6,280 nt of DNA from Actinomycetota bacterium (GTDB lineage: Bacteria > Actinomycetota > Thermoleophilia > UBA2241). The notes beneath the pieces are model-generated. The model had not been told where the DNA came from and made no database searches. It saw only the letters and a list, made by a program, of their open reading frames with translations. Made by a program: the position numbers and the translations under genes. Position 1 is the first letter of the stretch. The number at the start of each line of letters is the position of its first letter. Shown here piece after piece: positions 1 through 5,085 of the stretch. The DNA lies in contig PKYM01000217.1 in the NCBI GenBank assembly GCA_003132645.1, positions 1 to 6,280 on the forward strand, read 5' to 3'.

Positions 1-133
1 CCCTGTCGAACTGGAGTCTAGCGCACGACCAACTGCATGGTCACGCCGGCCTGCTGAGGCGCCTCCGGCGTCGTCGCCGGCCGCTGGCGCGAGCGCGGAC
101 GCGCCACACGACCCGTGAACTCGGTACTGCTGC

Positions 134-454
134 TTATGCCCCCGGGGCGCGGTAGGAGACGGTCTTTTTGGTCGCGGCGTCGACTTCCTCCGGCGTGAGC
201 AGCACAACGACGCTCGAGCGGGCCGCTCCGGCGCCCGTCACCGCGAGACTCACGGCCGCCGCGGTCGCGTTGTCGGGAAGCTGTGCGACGACGTACACGT
301 CGTCGGGGCCGAAGGCATAGTAGAAGCTCTCGAGGGTGCCGCCGAGGCTCTTCACCATCTCGTCTACCATCGCCCGCCGGCTACTGCCGCCCTCTTTGAG
401 CACGCCCCTCACACCGTCGACGGTGTAAGAGACGCGCAGAAGATACCTGGTCAT
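134..454 (-). CDS. GYD domain-containing protein
   Basis: This 106-residue protein matches the GYD family (PF08734) over its full length, which is the usual size for the family. Signature parts are the N-terminal strand TRYLLRVSYT followed by GVRGVLKEGG (about residues 14-23), the central block ESFYYAFGPDDVYVV (42-56), then LPDNATAAAVSLAV (59-72) and the tail LLTPEEVDAATKKTV (85-99). GYD proteins are small, soluble alpha/beta proteins of ferredoxin-like appearance, and their biochemical role is not established. No signal peptide or membrane segment is visible. The ATG start is well supported: AAAGGAG lies five bases upstream (466-460, minus strand). The gene points the same way as the MFS exporter to its right, but a 226-base gap with an operator-like inverted repeat suggests its own transcription unit. 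Family assignment is confident; function is unknown. Confidence 0.9.
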   Translation of the reverse strand: MTRYLLRVSYTVDGVRGVLKEGGSSRRAMVDEMVKSLGGTLESFYYAFGPDDVYVVAQLPDNATAAAVSLAVTGAGAARSSVVVLLTPEEVDAATKKTVSYRAPGA

Positions 455-650
455 GACCGCTCCTTTGTCGATCTTGGGACGCTTCCCGCGGAACGCCGAT
501 GTAGCGCCGTTGCAACCTGTCGGCTACATCGAGATCAGCGCGGCCGGTATGCGGTTTCGGCGCATCGTCGATGCCGACACGATCGTCGCGATGGCCGCTG
601 CCGCGGCGCTGCTGCTTCTGGTGGTGCGGCGGCTCTGGACGACCCGGTAA
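453..650 (+). CDS. Doubtful small reading frame with a C-terminal membrane helix
   Basis: A plus-strand frame of 65 codons starts on an ATG that overlaps the GYD start codon on the other strand. The first half looks non-coding: it has no ribosome binding site and runs through the GYD leader and the inverted repeat at 497-531. The second half is more coding-like. From the internal ATG at 549 it would give a 33-residue peptide with G/C-rich third positions and a hydrophobic run (IVAMAAAAALLLLVV), flanked by basic residues and ending RRLWTTR. If anything here is real, that short version is the better candidate, a single-pass membrane miniprotein divergent from the GYD gene. I do not recognise the sequence, and chance is a good explanation in DNA this GC-rich. 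Confidence 0.22.
   Translation: MTAPLSILGRFPRNADVAPLQPVGYIEISAAGMRFRRIVDADTIVAMAAAAALLLLVVRRLWTTR
460..466 (-). promoter_or_regulatory. Ribosome binding site of the GYD gene
   Basis: AAAGGAG on the minus strand is a near-consensus Shine-Dalgarno sequence five bases before the ATG at 454. It fixes the start of the GYD gene. It also argues that this stretch is leader sequence of the minus-strand gene and not plus-strand coding sequence. Confidence 0.75.
497..531. repeat. Operator-like inverted repeat upstream of the GYD gene
   Basis: CGATGTAGC (497-505) and GCTACATCG (523-531) form a perfect 9-bp inverted repeat with a 17-base spacer. The spacer contains a second perfect palindrome, GTTGCAAC (509-516), whose axis is offset by about 1.5 bases. 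The repeat sits 43-77 bases upstream of the GYD start codon, where a dimeric regulator would be expected to bind. The arms are AT-richer than their surroundings. I could not identify a convincing -35/-10 pair around it. A role as a TetR-like or similar operator is inferred, and no regulator gene is in the window. Confidence 0.5.
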
Positions 651-680
651 CGCGAAGCAGCTTCTCGCCGGCCACGAAAG

Positions 681-1985
681 TCACTGGGGCCGCGGCGCCG
701 TCCGCGCGTCGTAGCGCCAGAAGCCGCGCAGGACGGCGGCAGCCACGGCGACCCCGGCCACGCACAGCACGCCCCCCGAAGCGATGGCCACGCGCACGCC
801 TGTCAGCGAGGCCACAAGCCCTGACTCTACGTTGCCCAGCAGAGGGCCGGTCGAGTAGGAGATCTGCTCGATCCCGGCCAGGCGACCGCGCAGACGGTCG
901 GGGATCGTCTGGTTCCAGATGACCATCCTGAAGATGCCGCTGATCATGTCGCAGAAGCCGGCGACGACGAGCGCCGCGAGCGCCAGTGCAAGGCTCGGCG
1001 CGAAGCCGAGCAGGACGATCCCCGCGCCCCAGCCGGCTGCCGCCAGGCAGACGGCGACGCCGTGGCGGTGGATGCGCGCGACCCAACCGCTCGTCAGCGT
1101 GGCGACGAGCGAGCCCACCGACGGCGCCGAGTAGAGCAGCCCAAGAGCGCTGGCGCCCCCGAACCGTTGGGCGAGCGCCGGAAACAGCGCCAGCGGCATG
1201 CCGAAGAACATCGCGATGATGTCGACACCGTAGGTTCCCAACAGCTCCTGGCGACCGGCGGCATAGCGCAGCCCCTTTGCGATGCCGCGCAGACTCGGCT
1301 TTTCGGCGTCGGCGGGAGGCGGCACGGCGTGCATCAGGGCCAGGGCGACCACCGCGGCGCCGAAGGTGGCGATGTCCAGGGCATACGCGCCTTCGACTCC
1401 GGCGGCCGCGATGAGCACGCCGGCGAGAGCCGGGCCGGCGATCGAGCCGACCGTGCCGCCCAGCGCCGAGAGGGCGCCGGCGGCCGGCAGCTCGTCGTGT
1501 TCGACGAGACGCGGCAGCAGGGCGTCGAGCGGCGGACGCTGCAGCCCGCTCAGCCCGGCCATGAGGGCCGAGACGACGAACAGCACCCAGAGGTGGGGTC
1601 GTGGAAGCAGGGCGTTGACAAGCAGCGCGGCGGAGGCGCCGGCTGATAGCAGCTCCGCGAGCAGCACCAGACGGCGTCGATCGACGGCGTCGGCGAAGGC
1701 CCCGCCGAGCAGGGCCATGACGAGCAGCGGCACGAGTTCGGCCGCGCTGAGCAGCCCGACCACGAGCGACGACCGGCTGAGCTGGTAGGCCTGGTAGGGA
1801 ACGGCCACGTAGGTGAACTCCGAGCCCAGAAGCGAGATTGCCTGGCCCGTCCAAAGCAGGCGAAAGTCGCGGTGGCGCCGCAGCGGCCCGACGTCGACGA
1901 CGACATGGCGAAGCAGGCGCCGCGGCCCCTCCGAGCGTACCGGCGGCGCCGGCGCGAGGCGCTCGCCCTCGTCGCCCGCGGTCAT
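681..1985 (-). CDS. MFS exporter, EntS/MFS_3 type
   Basis: This is a 12-helix major facilitator superfamily transporter of the MFS_3/EntS-like branch (PF05977), whose members use the proton gradient to export small molecules such as siderophores or drugs from the cytoplasmic membrane. With the ATG at 1985 the protein has 434 residues. It opens with a basic, hydrophilic tail, then DFRLLWTGQAISLLGS (about residues 40-55), typical of the start of helix 1. Motif A is GGAFADAVDRRR (94-105), with its Asp and Arg residues intact. The loop between helices 10 and 11 carries PDRLRGRLAGIEQI (362-375), also characteristic. A TTG at 2054 would add 23 hydrophilic residues and has GGGGTGA close upstream, but its codons are less G/C-ending, so I prefer the ATG even though it lacks a clear Shine-Dalgarno. 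The substrate cannot be told from sequence. The gene diverges from the DHA2 exporter. Confidence 0.88.
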   Translation of the reverse strand: MTAGDEGERLAPAPPVRSEGPRRLLRHVVVDVGPLRRHRDFRLLWTGQAISLLGSEFTYVAVPYQAYQLSRSSLVVGLLSAAELVPLLVMALLGGAFADAVDRRRLVLLAELLSAGASAALLVNALLPRPHLWVLFVVSALMAGLSGLQRPPLDALLPRLVEHDELPAAGALSALGGTVGSIAGPALAGVLIAAAGVEGAYALDIATFGAAVVALALMHAVPPPADAEKPSLRGIAKGLRYAAGRQELLGTYGVDIIAMFFGMPLALFPALAQRFGGASALGLLYSAPSVGSLVATLTSGWVARIHRHGVAVCLAAAGWGAGIVLLGFAPSLALALAALVVAGFCDMISGIFRMVIWNQTIPDRLRGRLAGIEQISYSTGPLLGNVESGLVASLTGVRVAIASGGVLCVAGVAVAAAVLRGFWRYDARTAPRPQ

Positions 1986-2092
1986 CGGCGCTGTCGGCGG
2001 CCCCGCTTCGCGCGGCTCGCCGCCTTGCTGATCGTCATCTGGCCCGTGGTCCAAGGGTCACCCCGGCAGGGTCTTCCCAACTTGGCGCGTCA

Positions 2093-2110
2093 AGACGCTA
2101 TTCAGCGTCT
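2093..2110. repeat. Perfect 7-bp inverted repeat, candidate operator
   Basis: AGACGCT (2093-2099), a four-base centre ATTC, and AGCGTCT (2104-2110) form a perfect 18-base dyad. It overlaps the putative -10 of the minus-strand exporter and lies about 200 bases upstream of the DHA2 start. No U-tract follows on either strand, so an operator is more likely than a terminator. One site could affect both divergent genes. Confidence 0.45.
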
Positions 2111-2123
2111 CCGCCGCGGTCAA
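2095..2123 (-). promoter_or_regulatory. Putative promoter for the EntS-like exporter
   Basis: On the minus strand, TTGACC (2123-2118) is followed after exactly 17 bases by TAGCGT (2100-2095). The first is five of six to the -35 consensus; the second fits the relaxed TAnnnT form of -10 common in high-GC actinobacteria. Transcription would start near 2088. A repressor bound at the inverted repeat 2093-2110 would cover the -10. The call is by eye from consensus only. Confidence 0.4.
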
Positions 2124-2297
2124 GGTGTGGCCTCGACCGCCCGGCGCGTTGCCAGGCCGTCGCCGCGGGGCTCGCCGAGGCGGTGGTTTCGGGCCTCTTC
2201 GTGGCCGGGTACCGTCGCCCTCGAAAAGGTGCGCGAGGATGCCCTCGCGGCCGAGACGCCGGAGACTGGCCCGCAGATCGGCCCAGAGACCGGCAGC

Positions 2298-2305
2298 GAG
2301 GGGGG
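2298..2305 (+). promoter_or_regulatory. Ribosome binding site of the DHA2 exporter
   Basis: GAGGGGGG lies five bases before the ATG at 2311. It decides the start of the DHA2 gene: upstream in-frame starts (for example 2125) would add about 62 arginine-rich residues unlike any transporter N-terminus. Confidence 0.65.
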
Positions 2306-2310
2306 CGGCA

Positions 2311-3960
2311 ATGACTTCAAACGCCGCGACGAAGGCTGCGGTAGTAGGCGGGGGCCTCGTCCTGCTCACTCTGGCGACCGGGCAGTTCGTCATGACGCTC
2401 GACAGCTCGGTCATGAACGTTTCCATAGCGACCGTAGCCAAGGATCTCGGCACGACGGTCACCGGCATCCAGACGGCCATCACGCTGTACACGCTGGTGA
2501 TGGCCTGCCTGATGATCACCGGCGGCAAGATCGGCAGCATCATAGGCCGCCGCCGCGCCTTCTCGATCGGTTGCGTCATCTACGGCGTCGGCTCGCTTAC
2601 CACCGCTCTGGCGCCGAACGTCACCATCCTCATCTTCGGCTGGTCGTTCCTCGAGGGCTGCGGCGCGGCGCTGATCATGCCGGCCATCGTCGCGCTGGTG
2701 GCCGGCAACTTCGCGCGCAAGGACCGGCCCAAGGCCTACGGGCTCGTAGCCGCCGCGGGCGCCATGGCGGTGGCCGTGGGGCCGCTGATCGGCGGCCTCG
2801 TCACGACCTATGCCTCCTGGCGCTACGTGTTCGTCGGCGAAGACGTGATCGTCATCGCCATCCTCGTGATGGCGCGACGAGTGCAGGATGCGGCGCCTTC
2901 ACGACGCCCGCATCTCGACCTGGTCGGCGCCTTCCTGTCGGCCGTCGGTCTCGCGCTGGCGGTCTACGGGGTGCTGCGCTCGGCCGAGTGGGGCTGGGTG
3001 CTGCCCAAGGAGGGCGGCCCGTCGTGGCTCGGGCTCTCGCCGACCATCTGGCTGATCATCGGCGGCAGCCTGGTGCTCTGGCTGTTCTTCCGCTGGCAGT
3101 CGCGCCTCGAGCGCGTCGGCAAGGAGCCGCTCGTCGAGACTGCCTTGTTCGGCAACCACCAGCTCACCGGCGGGCTCATGGCGTTCTTCTTTCAGTTCCT
3201 GCTGCAGTCGGGCATCTTCTTCATCATCCCGCTGTTTCTCTCAGTCGTGCTGGGGCTTTCCGCGCTGCAGACCGGCGTGCGCGTGCTGCCGCTTTCGGTC
3301 GGTCTGCTCATCGCCGCGCCCGGCATTCCCAAGGTGCGCCCCAATGCCTCGCCACGGCGCGTGGTCCGCGTGGGGCTGCTCCTCATCCTGGCCGGCATCA
3401 TCGCTTTGATGGCCGGTATCGACCTCGACGCCAACGCCGCCGTCGTCTCCATCCCGATGTTGCTGGTCGGCCTCGGCATGGGATCGCTTGCCTCGCAGCT
3501 CGGGGCGGTGACCGTCTCGTCGGTGCCCGACGACAAGAGTCCAGAGGTCGGCGGCCTGCAGAACACTGCCACGAACCTCGGCGCGTCGTTGGGCACGGCG
3601 CTCGCCGGCTCGGTCATGATCGCGGTGCTGACCGCGTCGTTCATCGCCGGCATCGAGCAGAACCCCAACGTGCCGCAGAGCGTGAAGTCGAAGGCGAGCG
3701 TCGAGCTGGCCGGCGGCATCCCTTTCATGTCGGACGCTGACCTGCAGAAGGCGCTGAAGGATGCCGGCCAGTCGGAGCAGGTCACGAAGGCGGCGGTCGA
3801 CGAGAACCGCAAGGCGCGCATCGACGGTCTGCACGCGGCCCTCGCGGTGCTGGCTCTCCTGGCTTGCGTGGCGCTCTTCTTCACGCAGCGGATCCCGAGC
3901 GCGGCGTTGATGGCGGGCGCCACCGAGGTGGCAACGCCCGCTCTGGCCGAAGGTCCCTGA
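2311..3960 (+). CDS. DHA2-family MFS multidrug exporter, 14 helices
   Basis: This 549-residue protein is a drug:proton antiporter-2 (DHA2) type MFS exporter in the cytoplasmic membrane, expected to expel hydrophobic or cationic compounds. Helix 1 holds the family motif LDSSVMNVSIATVAKDL (30-46). The motif A region is GGKIGSIIGRRR (71-82), in which the usual Asp is Ser76. The export-specific motif C region runs from G150 through GPLIGG (157-162), followed by SWRYVF (169-174). The length and hydrophobic pattern fit 14 helices. A hydrophilic stretch of roughly 55 residues (about 449-505, containing PFMSDADLQKALKDAG) lies between the last two helices and should be extracytoplasmic; such a loop recurs in an actinobacterial DHA2 subgroup. 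The start is set by GAGGGGGG five bases upstream. Two small membrane genes follow on the same strand after 89 bases, so an operon is possible. The substrate is unknown. Confidence 0.9.
   Translation: MTSNAATKAAVVGGGLVLLTLATGQFVMTLDSSVMNVSIATVAKDLGTTVTGIQTAITLYTLVMACLMITGGKIGSIIGRRRAFSIGCVIYGVGSLTTALAPNVTILIFGWSFLEGCGAALIMPAIVALVAGNFARKDRPKAYGLVAAAGAMAVAVGPLIGGLVTTYASWRYVFVGEDVIVIAILVMARRVQDAAPSRRPHLDLVGAFLSAVGLALAVYGVLRSAEWGWVLPKEGGPSWLGLSPTIWLIIGGSLVLWLFFRWQSRLERVGKEPLVETALFGNHQLTGGLMAFFFQFLLQSGIFFIIPLFLSVVLGLSALQTGVRVLPLSVGLLIAAPGIPKVRPNASPRRVVRVGLLLILAGIIALMAGIDLDANAAVVSIPMLLVGLGMGSLASQLGAVTVSSVPDDKSPEVGGLQNTATNLGASLGTALAGSVMIAVLTASFIAGIEQNPNVPQSVKSKASVELAGGIPFMSDADLQKALKDAGQSEQVTKAAVDENRKARIDGLHAALAVLALLACVALFFTQRIPSAALMAGATEVATPALAEGP
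3913..3941 (+). other. Strong hairpin in the 3' end of the DHA2 gene
   Basis: GCGGGC then GCCAC (3913-3923), loop CGAG, GTGGC (3928-3932), a three-base bulge AAC, and GCCCGC (3936-3941) give an 11-bp GC-rich stem ending 16 bases before the last coding triplet. There is no U-tract. It could slow polymerase or protect the transcript end, or may simply reflect GC-rich coding sequence. Confidence 0.25.
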
Positions 3961-4049
3961 CGGTCTGGTCCCGAGCGATCCGGGAGCCAGGGAGCCTGCG
4001 TCACGGTTTTGGGCCACGCAACGGCGTGGGCGGATCGCCTGCGGGCCAT

Positions 4050-4853
4050 ATGCCCACTGGTTGCGCAGAGCGGTTGGCGAGCGCCGAGCCGCGTGAGTCG
4101 GGCGGAAGAGCGACTGAGCTGGGGGGTGTCGACACGCAGACCATCAAGCCACGCATCGACCCGGCGGCCACAAGCAGGGGCGAAGGCGACGCGATCTTCG
4201 CGCGTGCGCCGGCTGTCGTCGGCGAGTCGCGCTGGCCGATGGCGCTGGCGGTGGTCGCCCTGGTCGTGATGACGCTGCTGCTGCCGCGCAGCCTCATCAT
4301 CCACCCGCGCTGGCCGGTGCCCCTCGGCGAGGGCCTGCTGCTGGTCGCGGTCATCATCGGCGACCCCGGCAAGATCGATCGGCGCTCGAGGCCCGAGCGG
4401 GTGCTCACCATCGGGCTCGTCGCGCTCCTTGCCGGCAACGCGCTGTGGGGCACCGTCCAGCTCATCGACGCGCTGGTGCGCGGCGGCTCTGCCGTGGACT
4501 CCGCCGGCTCGCTGCTGGCGGCCGGCGGCCTGGTGTGGCTGTCGAACTGCGTCGCCTTCGGCCTGGTCTACTGGGAGCTCGACAGTGGTGGACCGGCAGT
4601 CCGCGCCCACGGGCTGCCGGTCCACCCGGACTTCGCCTTCCCCCAGCAGCTCGCGCCGGAGATCGCGCCGCCGGGCTGGCGGCCGCGGTTCGTCGACTAC
4701 CTCTACATGGGCTTCACCAACGCCACGGCCTTCAGCCCGACCGACGTCATGCCTCTGGTGCCCTGGGCGAAGCTCGCCATGGTGCTCCAGTCGACCGTCT
4801 CGCTGGCGCTGCTCGGTCTCGTGATCGCGCGCGCCGTCAACATCCTGAGATGA
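4050..4853 (+). CDS. Multi-pass membrane protein with a channel-like C-terminus
   Basis: This 267-residue protein has a hydrophilic N-terminus of about 60 residues, then predicted helices near 63-79, 90-104, 118-140 and 154-177. A soluble stretch (178-213) follows, and then a block resembling the pore-helix, filter and last helix of two-helix ion channels: VDYLYMGFTNATAFSPTD (215-232), MPLVPWAKL (234-242), and a final helix ending VIARAVNIL (258-266). Where potassium channels carry TVGYGD this protein reads TAFSPTD, so potassium selectivity is not expected. I recall similar uncharacterised actinobacterial membrane proteins with the FTNATAFSPTD signature; function is unknown. The start is uncertain: ATG 4050 lacks a clear Shine-Dalgarno, and GTG 4026 and TTG 4074 are in frame. 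It follows the DHA2 exporter after 89 bases and overlaps the next gene by four bases. Confidence 0.78.
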   Translation: MPTGCAERLASAEPRESGGRATELGGVDTQTIKPRIDPAATSRGEGDAIFARAPAVVGESRWPMALAVVALVVMTLLLPRSLIIHPRWPVPLGEGLLLVAVIIGDPGKIDRRSRPERVLTIGLVALLAGNALWGTVQLIDALVRGGSAVDSAGSLLAAGGLVWLSNCVAFGLVYWELDSGGPAVRAHGLPVHPDFAFPQQLAPEIAPPGWRPRFVDYLYMGFTNATAFSPTDVMPLVPWAKLAMVLQSTVSLALLGLVIARAVNILR

Positions 4854-5035
4854 GCCGCCGGCACGACCACGAGCGCGGCGGGTCTGGGTTGTTGAGGCGT
4901 AGCTTCCTGTTGTCGTACTTCAGCCCCATCCACCACAGGTGGTCGCGCTGGGCGGTCGTGGGGCTGATGCTGCTGTTCTTCGGCCGGCGCGACAGGCGCA
5001 CCGGGCGCAACGCCGGCGGCGGTCCCGGAAGCTGA
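4850..5035 (+). CDS. Small membrane-anchored protein, translationally coupled
   Basis: This 61-residue frame starts on an ATG sharing four bases (ATGA) with the stop of the preceding membrane protein, the classic arrangement for translational coupling. No separate Shine-Dalgarno is visible, which fits reinitiation. The protein is strongly basic. It begins MSRRHDHERGGSGLLRRSF, has one short hydrophobic segment (WAVVGLMLLFFG, about residues 34-45) preceded by HHRWSR, and ends in an Arg/Gly-rich tail. With both flanks basic the topology is unclear, and the segment is short for a full span. I do not recognise a family. Its position suggests a partner or accessory subunit of the upstream membrane protein. 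The overlap and the G/C-ending codons support a real gene, but chance cannot be excluded at this length. Confidence 0.55.
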   Translation: MSRRHDHERGGSGLLRRSFLLSYFSPIHHRWSRWAVVGLMLLFFGRRDRRTGRNAGGGPGS

Positions 5036-5048
5036 CTCGAGGGGCCTG

Positions 5049-5085
5049 GCGCGCGGCTCGCTTGCTTAGCGCGCGGCTCGCTTGC
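5049..5085. repeat. 17-bp direct repeat across the mltG stop codon
   Basis: GCGCGCGGCTCGCTTGC occurs at 5049-5065 and again at 5069-5085, a period of 20 bases. The mltG TAA (5068-5066, minus strand) sits in the three bases between the copies. It looks like a small tandem duplication that copied the last codons of mltG (encoding KRAAR) into the convergent gap. Confidence 0.6.

Larger units (their letters stand above)
1986..2310. other. Divergent intergenic control region between two exporters
   Basis: About 325 bases lie between the two exporter starts (256 if the TTG at 2054 is used). On the minus strand there is a promoter-like pair at 2123-2095, overlapped by a perfect inverted repeat at 2093-2110. 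For the plus-strand gene I see only a weak candidate, TACCGT at 2210-2215, with a poor -35 (TTTCGG, 2187-2192) 17 bases upstream. Just before the DHA2 start is a clear ribosome binding site. Reading frames that cross this stretch have no recognisable protein features, and I treat them as shadows. Confidence 0.55.

Noticed and set aside
65..80. CCGGCG-TCGT-CGCCGG hairpin downstream of the GYD gene as a terminator
   Set aside because: The stem is only 6 bp with no U-tract, and such hairpins are frequent by chance in this composition.
18..137. A minus-strand frame ending at TAG 20-18 with a Pro/Arg/Gln-rich translation
   Set aside because: It overlaps the end of the GYD gene out of frame, has no supported start and resembles no family.
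535..1854. A 439-codon minus-strand frame inside the EntS-like exporter
   Set aside because: Arginine- and alanine-rich shadow on the same strand as the true MFS frame; no domains and no ribosome binding site.
2058..2579. Minus-strand frame through the divergent intergenic region into the DHA2 gene
   Set aside because: It reads antisense to the DHA2 N-terminus and has no motif or plausible start signal.
1872..3740. A 622-codon plus-strand open frame overlapping both exporters
   Set aside because: Its translation is Arg/Gly/Ala-rich low-complexity sequence with no family features. It is the out-of-frame shadow of the real exporter genes, which have clear MFS motifs.
4014..4029. CCACGC-AACG-GCGTGG hairpin between the DHA2 and channel-like genes as a terminator
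   Set aside because: The only T-run (4007-4010) lies before the stem on the plus strand, and no T-run follows it in either direction. It may still affect the start choice at GTG 4026.
3192..4625. A 477-codon minus-strand frame opposite the DHA2 and channel-like genes
   Set aside because: Antisense shadow typical of high-GC coding DNA. It spans two unrelated plus-strand genes and the gap between them, and has no recognisable motif.
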